A stretch of DNA of 64,000 nt from Rudanella paleaurantiibacter (GCF_009184635.1 NZ_WELI01000006.1:1-64000); one strand, 5' to 3'. Positions 9,079-18,558 are shown, numbered from the stretch's first letter. Made by a program: numbers and translations. Notes: a model not told the origin generated them from the sequence alone.

Positions 9079-9939
9079 ATGAAAATTGTTTTTATCTCAC
9101 TCGTTTCACTGGTGTTCTCGCTGTTGACACCTACCGAAATAGAGCAAACAAACACAGCAAACATTCCGCTCTGCCACGGGGGGGCAACCGACATGGCTGA
9201 TTTTGCCGGTGACCCCGCTTTCCGGGCGCAACACGCCGAGCCGCTGCCGTTCAACTACGTGAGTGCAGCCGGCGAAATGATTACCTTCAATGCACCCGAT
9301 GGCAAGGCCGCTAACGGGTTCCTGCTCAAAGCCAAAAAGCCGTCGAACAAGTGGCTGTTTGTGTATCAGGAGTGGTGGGGTCTGAACGACTACATTAAGA
9401 AAGAGGCTGAGAAATTCCATGGTGACCTGTCAGACGTAAACGTACTGGCGGTCGATATGTACGATGGGGCCGTAGCTACCAAGCAGGAAGATGCCGCTAA
9501 ACTGATGCAGGGTGCCGACAAAAACCGGCTGAACTCGATTATCAAAGGGGCTATTGCCTACGCCGGCCCTGAGGCCGAGATTGCCAGCGTAGGCTGGTGT
9601 TTTGGCGGAGGGCTGTCGTTGCAGTCGGCCATTCTGGAAGGAAAGCAGGCTAAAGGTTGTGTGATGTACTACGGCTTCCCCGAAATGGATGTGGAGAAAC
9701 TCAAAACCCTCCAAACCGACGTATTGGGTCTGTTTGCGAGCAAAGACGGCTTTATTTCCCCCAAAGTAGTGGGGCAGTTTGAGGAGAACATGAAAAAAGC
9801 CGGTGAGAAAATCGAGGTGAAAATGTACGAGGCCGACCACGCCTTTGCGAATCCAAGCAACCCGAAATTCGACAAGGAGGCTACCGCAGATGCGTACAAG
9901 CGGGCTTTGACCTACCTGAAGAGCCGACTGAAGGCCTAA
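9079..9939 (+). CDS. dienelactone hydrolase family protein, exported
   Basis: From the ATG at 9079 the protein is 286 residues with an N-terminal signal sequence (MKIVFISLVSLVFSLL). An upstream in-frame ATG at 9037 would bury that signal. The alpha/beta-hydrolase core shows the DLH triad: the nucleophile Cys174 in GWCFGGG, Asp223 in ASKDGF and His254 in ADHAF. The Cys nucleophile and the VYQEWWGLNDYI oxyanion segment are typical of dienelactone hydrolases rather than lipases. No aromatic-degradation genes are nearby, so a role in chlorocatechol breakdown is unsupported; it may hydrolyse another lactone or ester in the periplasm. A terminator follows directly. Confidence 0.92.
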   Translation: MKIVFISLVSLVFSLLTPTEIEQTNTANIPLCHGGATDMADFAGDPAFRAQHAEPLPFNYVSAAGEMITFNAPDGKAANGFLLKAKKPSNKWLFVYQEWWGLNDYIKKEAEKFHGDLSDVNVLAVDMYDGAVATKQEDAAKLMQGADKNRLNSIIKGAIAYAGPEAEIASVGWCFGGGLSLQSAILEGKQAKGCVMYYGFPEMDVEKLKTLQTDVLGLFASKDGFISPKVVGQFEENMKKAGEKIEVKMYEADHAFANPSNPKFDKEATADAYKRALTYLKSRLKA

Positions 9940-9966
9940 TTCGAGCTTTTTTGCCCATTCAGTAAG

Positions 9967-9992
9967 AGCCCAACTAAACGTTGGGCTTTTTC
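9967..9992 (+). terminator. terminator after DLH gene
   Basis: AGCCCAAC (9967-9974) pairs with GTTGGGCT (9980-9987) around a five-base loop, followed by TTTTC. Confidence 0.8.
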
Positions 9993-10038
9993 GTTTGTCT
10001 AATAGGTGCATGATGAAAAACTAACGCACGTACAAGTC

Positions 10039-10359
10039 ATGAAACTACTGAAAAGAGGCTCTTTGCTGATGGTTGCATTGCTGGCGACGTTGCTTACCAG
10101 TTGTGGGCCAACATACGTCAACACGCGAGCGGGCTATGGCCATCGGCCCGGCTATTATGAGCGCCCGTACTACGGGTATCGCCCTTACGGTCACTACCGC
10201 CGTCCGCCGGTTATTGTGCAGCAGCGGACGTATGTAGTACCTGCTCCGCGCTACAAATACAAGTCGAGCCCCGGCGCCCGTTACGGTAACCCCGGCAACG
10301 GGAATGCGTACGGGAATCGAAGCCGTGGCCCTCGGGGCGGTTCGCGTGGGCCGAGGTAA
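10039..10359 (+). CDS. small Tyr/Arg/Gly-rich lipoprotein
   Basis: From the ATG at 10039 this is a 106-residue protein with a lipoprotein signal (LLATLLTSC lipobox, Cys22). The mature part is almost entirely Tyr, Arg, Pro and Gly (RPYYGYRPYGHYRR), ending in an RGPRGGSRGPR tail. Such basic, aromatic, probably disordered lipoproteins are common in Cytophagales and have no established role. An in-frame ATG at 10006 would place the signal internally. Terminators on both sides show that it is its own transcription unit. Confidence 0.8.
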   Translation: MKLLKRGSLLMVALLATLLTSCGPTYVNTRAGYGHRPGYYERPYYGYRPYGHYRRPPVIVQQRTYVVPAPRYKYKSSPGARYGNPGNGNAYGNRSRGPRGGSRGPR

Positions 10360-10377
10360 TACATGAACCTGGTTTTG

Positions 10378-10407
10378 AAGCCTTATCCCACGGGGTAAGG
10401 CTTTTTT
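10378..10407 (+). terminator. terminator after small lipoprotein gene
   Basis: AAGCCTTATCCC (10378-10389) pairs with GGGGTAAGGCTT (10392-10403, one G-U pair), and the run of T continues to 10407. Confidence 0.85.
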
Positions 10408-10504
10408 GTGCAGCAACGCCTGAGTCGGGCCGGTTGCTTGGGTTATGGTTCAGAATGCGCTAATTTCATCCCAAAATCGTTTAGTGTACAAAGAGACGTA
10501 GGGG

Positions 10505-10714
10505 ATGAAAAAGAAGGTATTATTTCTGGTTGCCGTAGCTATGATGGTGCTCGCCGAGGCACCGGCCAGCGCGGCCGTAAGCCAGTCGGCTGAGACGACG
10601 GTATCCGCCAAGGAGGAAACGGTTTTCAAGCGGAAACGGAAAGGCTTTCGGAAGAAGAAAGGCTTTATGTGGGGGCTGTTCAAAAAGAACGACTGCGGTT
10701 GCCCGAAGCATTAA
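10505..10714 (+). CDS. small secreted, strongly cationic protein
   Basis: A 69-residue protein not matched to a known family. A clear signal peptide (MKKKVLFLVAVAMMVLAEAPASA) is followed by a short Ser/Thr/Glu linker. The tail is very basic (FKRKRKGFRKKKGF) and ends in NDCGCPKH with a CxC pair. After cleavage the mature peptide would be about 45 residues and rich in Lys/Arg. It could bind nucleic acid, LPS or metal, or act as an antimicrobial-like peptide; none of this is shown. It sits alone between a terminator and the typA promoter. Confidence 0.65.
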   Translation: MKKKVLFLVAVAMMVLAEAPASAAVSQSAETTVSAKEETVFKRKRKGFRKKKGFMWGLFKKNDCGCPKH

Positions 10715-10880
10715 CGAAAACCGCTATAACCTACCTGAAATATGGGCCTTTAGCTGTTAAAATGTGACGCTGAGCGGGTGGCTTAAAAGCCAAATTGAAT
10801 AATAATAAGGCCAATCAAGCATCAGGGGCTTAATTGTCATTAATAAATTGTAAAAATCTGTTTTTCAGCGCAGAATTGCG

Positions 10881-10888
10881 TACCTTTG
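10881..10888 (+). promoter_or_regulatory. Bacteroidota -7 promoter element of typA
   Basis: TACCTTTG matches the Bacteroidota -7 consensus TAnnTTTG exactly and lies 19 bases before the typA ATG, in an A+T-rich stretch. No clear -33 TTTG partner is seen at the usual distance. Confidence 0.65.
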
Positions 10889-10907
10889 CGGCCAGAAAAA
10901 CAGCGAT

Positions 10908-12722
10908 ATGCAGTCTATCCGAAATATTGCCATTATTGCCCACGTCGACCACGGCAAAACAACACTGGTCGACAAGATTATCCACGCATCGAAGCTCTTC
11001 CGCGAGAACCAGGAGTTTGGAGAACTGATTCTGGACAACAACGATCTGGAGCGCGAACGCGGCATTACCATTGTTTCCAAGAACGTGTCCGTCCGCTACA
11101 AGGACGTGAAAATTAATATCATCGACACGCCGGGTCACAGCGACTTCGGGGGTGAGGTGGAGCGCGTATTGAAGATGGCCGATGGCGTTTGCCTGCTGGT
11201 CGATGCGTTTGAGGGCGCCATGCCCCAAACCCGTTTTGTATTGGGTAAAGCCCTCTCGCTGGGTCTTAAGCCCATTGTGGTGATCAACAAGGTCGACAAA
11301 GAAAACTGCCGCCCCGACGAAGTACACGAGGAGGTGTTCGACCTGATGTTCAACCTCGGTGCTACCGAAGATCAGCTCGATTTCCCGACGGTATACGGTT
11401 CCTCAAAGCAGGGCTGGATGGGTCCTGACCCGAAAAAACCAACCGAAGATATTACGTATCTGCTCGATACAATTGTGGAGACTATTCCGGCTGCACCCGT
11501 TGTAGAAGGAACCCCGCAAATGCAGATAACGTCGCTTGATTATTCGGCGTTCGTAGGCCGTATCGCCATTGGGCGGGTTGTGCGTGGTACGCTCAAAGAA
11601 GGTGCCAACATGGCCCTGGCTAAAGCCGACGGGTCAATCAAGCGGGTTAAGATCAAAGAACTGCAATTGTTCGAAGGTCTGGGCAAGCAGAAAGTAGCCG
11701 AAGTAAACTGTGGCGACATTTGCGCCGTAACGGGCCTCGAAGATTTCGAAATTGGCGATACACTCACCGACCTCGAGAATCCTGAAGCCCTCGCCCGTAT
11801 TTCGGTAGATGAGCCGACTATGAACATGTTGTTCACGATTAACAACTCGCCTTTCTTCGGTAAAGAGGGCAAGTTTGTGACGTCGCGGCACCTGCGGGAT
11901 CGGTTGTTTAAAGAAACCGAGAAAAACCTCGCCCTGCGCGTACAGGAAACCGACCGTGAAGACCAGTTCCTGGTGTTTGGCCGGGGTATTCTGCACTTGT
12001 CGGTACTGATCGAAACGATGCGCCGGGAGGGCTACGAACTTCAGGTAGGTCAGCCACAGGTACTTTACAAAGAAGACGAGAATGGGCAGCGCCTTGAGCC
12101 CGTTGAGACACTGGTTGTTGATGTCCCTGAGACTACAGCTGGTAAGGTAATCGAACTGGCTACGCAGCGGAAAGGCGAACTGCTCATCATGGAGCCTAAA
12201 GGGGATCTGCAACACCTCGAGTTCGAGATTCCGTCGCGGGGTCTGATTGGTCTGCGCTCAAACGTACTTACCGCAACGTTTGGTGAGGCCGTGATGACGC
12301 ACCGGTTCAAGAGTTTCGAGCCGTACAAAGGCGCCATTCCTGAGCGGATCAACGGTTCACTCATTGCCATGAACAGCGGTCCGGCTACGGCATACTCAAT
12401 TGATAAGCTTCAGGATCGGGGTGTGTTCTTTGTCGATCCGGGCGAAGAGGTGTACACCGGTCAGGTAATTGGTGAGCACAACCGTCAGAACGACATTGTG
12501 GTAAACGTACAAACCGCCAAGAAGCTGACGAACATGCGGGCTTCGGGTTCGGACGATAACGTGAAGATTGCCCCCAAAATCAGCTTCTCACTCGAAGAGT
12601 GTCTGGAGTACATCCAGAAAGATGAGTATCTGGAGGTAACGCCCAAGTCGATGCGGATGCGTAAGATTTACCTCGACGAGAACGAGCGGAAGCGGAACCA
12701 GAGCAAGTTCGAAGTTGCTTAA
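10908..12722 (+). CDS. typA: ribosome-associated GTPase TypA/BipA
   Basis: A 604-residue translational GTPase with the full motif set: G1 AHVDHGKTT, the RERGITI switch I, G3 DTPGHSDF and G4 NKVD. EF-Tu-like domain II, two EF-G-like alpha/beta domains ([18 protein letters not shown]) and the TypA-specific C-terminal domain follow. The length is normal for the family. TypA binds the 70S ribosome and supports growth in cold or stress and 50S maturation. It is a single-gene unit with an exact TAnnTTTG element upstream and a strong terminator behind it. Confidence 0.97.
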   Translation: MQSIRNIAIIAHVDHGKTTLVDKIIHASKLFRENQEFGELILDNNDLERERGITIVSKNVSVRYKDVKINIIDTPGHSDFGGEVERVLKMADGVCLLVDAFEGAMPQTRFVLGKALSLGLKPIVVINKVDKENCRPDEVHEEVFDLMFNLGATEDQLDFPTVYGSSKQGWMGPDPKKPTEDITYLLDTIVETIPAAPVVEGTPQMQITSLDYSAFVGRIAIGRVVRGTLKEGANMALAKADGSIKRVKIKELQLFEGLGKQKVAEVNCGDICAVTGLEDFEIGDTLTDLENPEALARISVDEPTMNMLFTINNSPFFGKEGKFVTSRHLRDRLFKETEKNLALRVQETDREDQFLVFGRGILHLSVLIETMRREGYELQVGQPQVLYKEDENGQRLEPVETLVVDVPETTAGKVIELATQRKGELLIMEPKGDLQHLEFEIPSRGLIGLRSNVLTATFGEAVMTHRFKSFEPYKGAIPERINGSLIAMNSGPATAYSIDKLQDRGVFFVDPGEEVYTGQVIGEHNRQNDIVVNVQTAKKLTNMRASGSDDNVKIAPKISFSLEECLEYIQKDEYLEVTPKSMRMRKIYLDENERKRNQSKFEVA

Positions 12723-12752
12723 GCAACCCAAACGAATCATATTTAGTGCAAC

Positions 12753-12786
12753 AGAAAGCCCCAACTCACATGAGTTGGGGCTTTCT
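12753..12786. terminator. typA terminator, bidirectional
   Basis: A perfect 16-base stem: 12753-12768 (AGAAAGCCCCAACTCA) pairs with 12771-12786. Both ends carry A/T-rich tails (CTTTCT), so it can serve typA and the convergent minus-strand genes. Confidence 0.88.
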
Positions 12787-12818
12787 GTTGATGGGCGGTG
12801 CGTGGTTAGGTTTGCCAG

Positions 12819-13004
12819 TTAGAAACGGGCCATCTGCATTACTAATGATTTGTCTGACTGAGCAAATGCCGGTCCGGTGTTTGGCTTTTGTAACGGCTGA
12901 ACACTCGCCGAGTTTGCATTCACATAAGCCGTCTGACGGCGGGTCAGCTGGTAGCAAAGCATAAATAGTAAGCTGCCGATTAGAAGCAGAATGATGTTTT
13001 TCAT
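12819..13004 (-). CDS. small single-pass membrane protein
   Basis: A 61-residue reading frame beginning MKNIILLLIGSLLFMLCYQL, one N-terminal hydrophobic segment, then a short polar tail. I do not recognise a family. A longer in-frame start exists at 13154, but the added residues do not look like a protein start. It is convergent with typA and shares its terminator. It may be a small membrane peptide or a chance frame. Confidence 0.4.
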   Translation of the reverse strand: MKNIILLLIGSLLFMLCYQLTRRQTAYVNANSASVQPLQKPNTGPAFAQSDKSLVMQMARF

Positions 13005-13161
13005 AACAGTTTGGTCAACGCGAGTAAGAAAAACAAACTTGTATGTCTCTGGAGTATTCATATTCACTTTTACGAACGACAAGGTTCGGGTCCTGTTTGA
13101 GGTTATTGAGCCAGTGGCCAATAGCGGTGATAAAGTGCAACTATTTGGTAACATCGTTCAA

Positions 13162-13749
13162 TCAGAGACTGACACCGACCCGAATCGAGAGCCGGTTGTA
13201 AATCCGGGTTTCGTCGCGCTTTATCTCGCCCCACCGTAGCGGCTTTTCAACCTGAGCCTCTTGCCGCTTGTAGCTAAACGTTACCGTAAAGCCGCCCCTA
13301 CCAGGTTTGCCAAGCCGGATTCCCACGCCGGGGTTGAGCATCAAACCTCCCCGAACAATGTATCCGGTCGAACTTTTGTCAAACCAGCTAAATCCGTACC
13401 CCGCATCGGCGCTGACAAACGCACTCAGGTTTTGGTCTGAGGGCCGGGTAAACTGATACCGGGCGCCCACGCCCACCGGTGTCAGCAAAGCACCAGTGTA
13501 CCAATCCAGTCCAACCAATCCGCCAACGGCTACCCGTTTACTCAGCCGAACGCCGTTGAGCGTCTGAACCGACAGGTTGGTGCGGTTCTCAACCACTTCG
13601 TTGAGGTTGTTGCCCGAAACCACCCGGCCAAACAGCCCGCCCACCTCGCTATGATGGAAAAACGGCCATTTTGAGGCTACTGACTGAGCTTGTGACGCCG
13701 AAAGCGGCCATAAGACACACAAGTAAAGCAAAAGTTTCACGCCCTTCAT
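13162..13749 (-). CDS. predicted outer-membrane beta-barrel protein
   Basis: A 195-residue protein with a signal peptide cleaved after SASQAQ (near residue 22). The rest alternates hydrophobic/polar residues in strand-like segments rich in Gly and aromatics (VGLDWYTGALLTPVGVGARYQF), as in small porin-like barrels of Bacteroidota. The C-terminal strand LSIRVGVSL fits a barrel end. It lies eight bases after the LVIVD-lipoprotein gene on the same strand, so the two are probably co-transcribed. Function unknown. Confidence 0.8.
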   Translation of the reverse strand: MKGVKLLLYLCVLWPLSASQAQSVASKWPFFHHSEVGGLFGRVVSGNNLNEVVENRTNLSVQTLNGVRLSKRVAVGGLVGLDWYTGALLTPVGVGARYQFTRPSDQNLSAFVSADAGYGFSWFDKSSTGYIVRGGLMLNPGVGIRLGKPGRGGFTVTFSYKRQEAQVEKPLRWGEIKRDETRIYNRLSIRVGVSL

Positions 13750-13757
13750 ACGAGTTT

Positions 13758-15071
13758 TTAGCTAATGGCGTTGGGCCTCTTTACTGGTATTTTGCTCATC
13801 AACCGCAACTGCTTTGGATTACTATAGTCGTACTGATAGAACCCATCGCGACCAATCATGAGCAATGACTTATCCAACGGTATCACATCGTACGCGTCGA
13901 TGTCTTTAATATGCTCCCGCAGGTTTTTGTCGATGTTAAGTGCGTCGCGGGCATCGAATGATTTGAGCCCGTAAGCGCCCTCGCAGATAAACAGGTTCGG
14001 GAAGTCGATGCCCAGGCCGTGCGGGTTGCGCATGGGGTAGCTTTTGATGAGTTTGGGGCTGAGGAGGTTTGAAATATCAACTACATCGAGCTGATTCGTA
14101 AAACCCTGGCAGGTGTTGCCCGAACGAAGGGTAACGTAGGCTTTGTCTTCGTGTACCACCACGGGGTCGCAGACGCGGGCGTGCTGAAATACCGACAGAC
14201 GCTCGGGTTTTTCGGGGTTCTTATTGTCGTAAATAAACATACCCGTTTGCGACCCAATAAATAGCTTGTCTTTGTAGGGGAAAATGGTTTCGATACCCCA
14301 GCCCATCTGAATTTTGTTGCCCACCTTCGGGTCGGCCGGGTTCCGAATATCAAACAGCTGCATTTCGGTCGAGTTCACCGTGTACAGATAATTGTTGTAC
14401 AAGGCAAACCGGGCCATCGATCCCGCCGTGCCGTTGGTAGACTGTTGCTGCCCCCCGCCCCCCGATGTCGACGGGGCCGCATTCATCAGGCCGCGTGTAT
14501 CGAAGAAGACCACGCCACCCCACCAGCCGCCGGTTGGGCCTACGTTGTCCTGACAGTTGGTTTGAATGCGCTCGGTGACATAATCGACCCGCTGATCCTG
14601 CACATCGCCGGTGGCCTGATTGATATACCAGTAGCCGCCCTCAAACTGCCCGTTGGGGAAGATGTTGTTGACCCGGTTAACGGGCCGGATGTTTGTCGCG
14701 TCGCTGATGTCGAAGGCCACCAGGTCCATGTAGCTGTCGGCATACAGAATATTGTTGCGGACGGCCATATCCCCATTACCCGGAATTCGGATAAAGCTCA
14801 CCATTTGCGGGGCATTGGGATTCCGGTTGTCAATGACATGGATGCCTTCTTTCAGCTCGTTGATAAACAGGAATCCGTCTTTTGTATAGATTTTGCCCGG
14901 TTTCTGGAGCGTGCGCGGAGCTTCGGAGCCGATACCCTGCCGTACCTGTGCCAGGGTCAATGTAACGGGTGTGAATCGTCGGAAAGTGCGGGTCTCGGTA
15001 CACTTGTCTGTACAGGCTACCCCAAAAAGGGCCAAAAAGAGCACCGGTATTGAGTAGAGAATTCGCTTCAT
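13758..15071 (-). CDS. LVIVD-repeat beta-propeller lipoprotein
   Basis: From the ATG at 15071 the protein is 437 residues with a lipoprotein signal (LFLALFGVAC, Cys20). The mature part is a series of propeller-blade repeats with the LVIVD-type pattern: LFDIRNPADPKVGNKIQMG, VVDISNLLSPKLIKSYPM, AFDISDATNIRPVNRV. Such proteins are surface or periplasmic propellers of unknown ligand. A Gly/Ser/Gln-rich loop (around residues 200-215) interrupts one blade. An alternative ATG lies three codons upstream. It pairs with the downstream beta-barrel gene. Confidence 0.88.
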   Translation of the reverse strand: MKRILYSIPVLFLALFGVACTDKCTETRTFRRFTPVTLTLAQVRQGIGSEAPRTLQKPGKIYTKDGFLFINELKEGIHVIDNRNPNAPQMVSFIRIPGNGDMAVRNNILYADSYMDLVAFDISDATNIRPVNRVNNIFPNGQFEGGYWYINQATGDVQDQRVDYVTERIQTNCQDNVGPTGGWWGGVVFFDTRGLMNAAPSTSGGGGQQQSTNGTAGSMARFALYNNYLYTVNSTEMQLFDIRNPADPKVGNKIQMGWGIETIFPYKDKLFIGSQTGMFIYDNKNPEKPERLSVFQHARVCDPVVVHEDKAYVTLRSGNTCQGFTNQLDVVDISNLLSPKLIKSYPMRNPHGLGIDFPNLFICEGAYGLKSFDARDALNIDKNLREHIKDIDAYDVIPLDKSLLMIGRDGFYQYDYSNPKQLRLMSKIPVKRPNAIS

Positions 15072-15257
15072 ACAGAGCATTGATTAAGGATATAACCACA
15101 GGAGTCCGAATCGACGTAAACGGTTGGAACGCAAGCGAAAAAAACAAAAAATCGTCCGGCGGCCTTCTTGCCACCGGACGATCGATCTTGCACAAAAGAG
15201 TTGGTAAAGTAGATTGGGTGATTTCGCTACAAAGCATCCAATCGAAAAAAGGAGGGT

Positions 15258-15692
15258 CTATGGATTAAACTGGAGCAGGGGCCAGTTGGGGTGAGTTGAG
15301 TGTAAGCGGAGCTTCCCGGCTACCAGCTCTACCCGATTCACTTGCTGTAAACTCGCAAAATAGGTGTTTTCGGTCTGCATGGCCTCTTCGGGGCCGCCCC
15401 GCTTGGTTGCGCCCACACTACCTACCTGAGCCGAGCCATCGGCCCCGACGGTAGCTACAGCCCCGTAGGAATTTACCGCCGATATGCCGGTGAGCTGATA
15501 CTGCGTGAGGCCTCCCTCGGTGTTTCTGAGGGCCACCTGCAATGTGATCTTGTATGGCGTAGCGGGGGTACTAAGTACCCAATCGCCCACAGGGCTCGTC
15601 GCGTCGGCGGGCGGAGGGGTAGTGTTTGGTCGGTCGCAGCCGCTGAAGGAAGCCAGCAGTAACCAGAGTGCGCAGAGAAGTATGGTTTTCAT
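15258..15692 (-). CDS. small lipoprotein, META-like
   Basis: From the ATG at 15692 it is 144 residues with a lipoprotein signal (LLLASFSGC, Cys18), then a Pro/Thr-rich linker. The compact domain has the pattern VGDWVLST.. and NTYFASLQQVNRVELVAGKLRLHS, which resembles META/HslJ-type lipocalin-like domains (W near the start, E..L.L... near the end). That assignment is tentative. An upstream in-frame start at 15791 would overlap the preceding gene. It follows a second small lipoprotein gene by 13 bases and probably shares its transcript. Confidence 0.7.
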   Translation of the reverse strand: MKTILLCALWLLLASFSGCDRPNTTPPPADATSPVGDWVLSTPATPYKITLQVALRNTEGGLTQYQLTGISAVNSYGAVATVGADGSAQVGSVGATKRGGPEEAMQTENTYFASLQQVNRVELVAGKLRLHSTHPNWPLLQFNP

Positions 15693-15705
15693 GGTTGAGT
15701 CTGGA

Positions 15706-16176
15706 TTAGTTACACGTATCAAATTCGGCCCGTTGGGTACGCAAATCCCGCACAAGTGCCTCAAAGCCGGGGATCGTTTTGCCGTATTCAAACTCTACTC
15801 GGTGGGTCTGATTGCCGAATTGCATTTCAATAAATTCAGCACCGCCATCGGCACAGTCGGGGCAACCGAAACGCTCCGGCAGCTTCCGGAAGGCGTCGAA
15901 CCGGGCCATACTTTTCAGGTTCATGGCCTTTTCCTGGCTGATGGCACGCTGGCAGGTTTTGGTCGGGTAACGTTGCTTGTCGATATGGCTTTCCTGGGTG
16001 AAGATAGCCTTGGTACCGGCCAGCTCAAGTCGTTTCACACAGTAGCCAGCACACATACCGAATGAAGTACCCGACCGAACCACCAGTTCGTCGGATACGG
16101 GGTCGAGGGCCGTGGTGGAGTCACCACACTGGCTGGCTCCGGTAAGCAGCAGCAAAAAAAGCAAGAGTGGTTTCAT
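15706..16176 (-). CDS. small lipoprotein with Cys pairs
   Basis: From the ATG at 16176 it is 156 residues: a signal sequence (MKPLLLFLLLLTGASQC, Cys17 as probable lipid anchor) and a soluble domain with a CAGYC segment (GTSFGMCAGYCVKRLEL) and a later CPDC motif. Four conserved-looking Cys suggest disulfides or a metal site; the first segment faintly resembles DUF6438. I cannot name a function. It lies 14 bases after the anti-sigma/barrel gene and before the META-like lipoprotein gene, so it likely belongs to the same sigma-controlled operon. Confidence 0.7.
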   Translation of the reverse strand: MKPLLLFLLLLTGASQCGDSTTALDPVSDELVVRSGTSFGMCAGYCVKRLELAGTKAIFTQESHIDKQRYPTKTCQRAISQEKAMNLKSMARFDAFRKLPERFGCPDCADGGAEFIEMQFGNQTHRVEFEYGKTIPGFEALVRDLRTQRAEFDTCN

Positions 16177-16190
16177 GACAAATCGTATGG

Positions 16191-17879
16191 TTAAAAATGG
16201 TAATCTAAGCCAACGCTGACGCCCATAGTCTGCGGTCGTATGGTCAGATCGGAGCTTTCGCGGGTGCCCCGTTGTAGCGCCTGCTGAAAGATACCCGCCA
16301 TCGAAGCCGACCAACGCCCGGTGGGCCGGTACCGAAAACGAAGACCTGTTGAAGCCGAAAGCGTCACCGGCCGGTACACACCGTCGCTGTTGGTTACGCT
16401 AATCTGGTCGTTCACGGTGTTGCGCACAAACAGGTTGGTCAGGAAACCGCCGAGCAACGACATCCCAAACCGCTTACGGGGACGGAGCTGAAAGCCCATC
16501 TGTACCGGAATCTGCACAAACGTGTAATTGTTGGTCAGACTCTGTGCCAGCTGTGCATCATACACATTGCTGTTTTGCAATGGGTTCGAGGTGCCTCCTT
16601 TGGATGGGGTATTCGAGAGCCGGTCGTTGGATGCGGTTGGCCGGCTATTCTGCAACACATCAGCGTAAAGGCTCGACGAACGATTGGCACTGCCAATCAT
16701 GCTCGCGACAAGTGTTTGCGTAGGGCTTACCACCGTCGACCGGGCCTCCAGATACCCAACTCCTGTTTCAATAGTCCAACGCTCACCCAGCTGGCGGCCC
16801 GCCGAAATCTGGTACGCAATAGACCGGTTTGGCTCACTCTTAAGCGACAAGTCGGCGGGGGCTGCATTGCCCAGTTGCGCAAAGGCATTGCCGTACGTCG
16901 TCAGGGCTGGTTTGAGCCCAACGGTTGGGTTGAACGACGAAGGGGTAACGCTAACCGAGGCCCACTGTTCGGCTTTTTGTCGGCTCTGCGTCAGTTCGGC
17001 CGGAGCCGATAGTTCTTCATCTGGCCGGAACCAAACAATCCGCTGCGTGCCGTACATGGTATTGGGTCGGAACGGTTTGGTGTCCAAACTGGCAATGGCC
17101 ACGGGTTGGGCGGTTGCATTGGCCCCTTGCTCCACGGGCGGGTTTGAGAGCACAGGCGGCAGGGCCGGTGCCGTTTCTGTTGTTTTTTCGTTCACGCGGG
17201 CAATAGCCTGCTCCTCGGCTGCCATTCGGGCGGGGCCGTCAAGGGAGCGGGTGGGCATTGGCGGCTGTCCTGTCGTAGGCCCGGTATTGGTTGGTGAGGC
17301 TACGCTCGTGTTTTGGGCCAGTGCATCGGCCGGGTTTCCGTTCAACCCGGCTGGTTTGCTTACGAGGTCGGGGCTTTGGGGTTTACGGGCCTGAGCGATA
17401 ATCGCTGGAGATCCAGCGCCCGAAACGCGTGGGCTCTGCGCCGACAAGCCTGCCGGGCCCTCTGCCGGCGTTGAACCTTGCGGAGCCGATAGGCGCGTCG
17501 GCCGGTTTGCCGGTTTGCCAGTCTGCGCCAGTTGGGTCGTTAAGGCTGGCTCTACGCTTGGTTGGGTCACGCCTGGTCTATCGGTGCTCGATTGAGCTGC
17601 TACCGACGGAGCTGCCTGCATAGGTTGCTCACCGGTTTGGCGCAGACTCCACCAGCCAACCAGCAGCAGAGCCACCACGGCTGCGGCACTCCACACCCAG
17701 GTAGCCGGGCGTCCCCAGAACGGAATTACCACCACCCGGTCGCTTTCGTCCAGCTCTCGTTCAATGGCATCCCAGACACGGGGCGGTGGAGCCTCAGCGG
17801 CTTCATCGAAAAGCCGCCGAAGGTCCGGGTCGCCAGTACCTTGCGGGGGTAAAAAGTTAAACTCGTCGAATTGGGCCAT
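16191..17879 (-). CDS. anti-sigma-factor-like/outer-membrane beta-barrel fusion
   Basis: A 562-residue protein. The cytoplasmic N-terminus (1-55) contains a short helical segment (DLRRLFDEAAEAPPPRVWDAIERELDE, seen over about residues 20-45). One TM helix is at about 63-80 (WVWSAAAVVALLLVGWW), then about 200 residues of Pro/Gln/Ala/Thr-rich linker. A C-terminal beta-barrel-like region (about 300-562, ending GLDYHF) follows. It begins two bases after the ECF sigma-factor stop. This arrangement is widespread in Cytophagales, where the N-terminus is presumed to hold the sigma factor. A TTG two codons upstream is an alternative start. The role of the barrel is unknown. Confidence 0.82.
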   Translation of the reverse strand: MAQFDEFNFLPPQGTGDPDLRRLFDEAAEAPPPRVWDAIERELDESDRVVVIPFWGRPATWVWSAAAVVALLLVGWWSLRQTGEQPMQAAPSVAAQSSTDRPGVTQPSVEPALTTQLAQTGKPANRPTRLSAPQGSTPAEGPAGLSAQSPRVSGAGSPAIIAQARKPQSPDLVSKPAGLNGNPADALAQNTSVASPTNTGPTTGQPPMPTRSLDGPARMAAEEQAIARVNEKTTETAPALPPVLSNPPVEQGANATAQPVAIASLDTKPFRPNTMYGTQRIVWFRPDEELSAPAELTQSRQKAEQWASVSVTPSSFNPTVGLKPALTTYGNAFAQLGNAAPADLSLKSEPNRSIAYQISAGRQLGERWTIETGVGYLEARSTVVSPTQTLVASMIGSANRSSSLYADVLQNSRPTASNDRLSNTPSKGGTSNPLQNSNVYDAQLAQSLTNNYTFVQIPVQMGFQLRPRKRFGMSLLGGFLTNLFVRNTVNDQISVTNSDGVYRPVTLSASTGLRFRYRPTGRWSASMAGIFQQALQRGTRESSDLTIRPQTMGVSVGLDYHF

Positions 17880-17881
17880 TG

Positions 17882-18448
17882 TCAATTTTTCTGTTCTGCC
17901 GGGCGGGGTTCGGTAAACCGGCCGTCCGATTGAATTTTATGTTGTAGCAGAGCGCGGGCTCTGGCGTATTGCGATTTGGATGTTCCTTCCGAAATGTTCA
18001 GCAGCTCGCTTATTTCGGGGTGGTTATACCCCTCAATAGCGTACAGGTTAAACACCGCCCGGCAACCCGGCGGTAACTCCTGAATCAGAGCCAGCAAATA
18101 TTGGTAGTTAAGGGTTGGTAAACTCTGGTCGGCCTGAGCCAGCAGAGGAGCTAACTCCTCAATGTCGGTCGACTGGTTCCAGGGCTGTTGGGTGCGGATG
18201 TACTTCAGGGCGGTGTTGATCACAATCCGCTTGAGCCAGGCTTCAAGCGGGCAATCGAACCGAAACTGGTCAATAAACCGATAAATCTTGATAAACGCTT
18301 CCTGCAATACGTCCTCGGCGTCGGTGGCATCCTTGGTGTATCGTTTACTGACGACAAAGAGCTTGCCGGCAAACCGCTCGTAGAGCTGTCGCTGCATGGC
18401 TCGGTCCTGTTTTCGGCACCCTTCTACCAGATCATATTCGCTCAGCAT
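17882..18448 (-). CDS. ECF RNA polymerase sigma factor (sigma-70 family)
   Basis: A 188-residue sigma factor with region 2 (KDATDAEDVLQEAFIKIY, near residues 39-56, with the DAEDVLQE core) and region 4 (ELPPGCRAVFNLYAIEGYNHPEISELL plus SEGTSKSQYARARALL, residues about 125-170). Regions 1.1 and 3 are missing, as in ECF sigma factors. It is first in a minus-strand run with the anti-sigma/barrel fusion and two small lipoproteins, which suggests an envelope-stress or surface-sensing regulon. It is divergent from the TIM-barrel gene. Confidence 0.95.
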   Translation of the reverse strand: MLSEYDLVEGCRKQDRAMQRQLYERFAGKLFVVSKRYTKDATDAEDVLQEAFIKIYRFIDQFRFDCPLEAWLKRIVINTALKYIRTQQPWNQSTDIEELAPLLAQADQSLPTLNYQYLLALIQELPPGCRAVFNLYAIEGYNHPEISELLNISEGTSKSQYARARALLQHKIQSDGRFTEPRPAEQKN

Positions 18449-18558
18449 ATCAATGTTGACACCATAAAGATTCCGCTCACCGCCAAAGGGTTGGAATGGG
18501 GTAAAAAAATTGTAAAGTTTTATTTGAGATATAAACGCTACGATCAGCCTGTTCCTTT

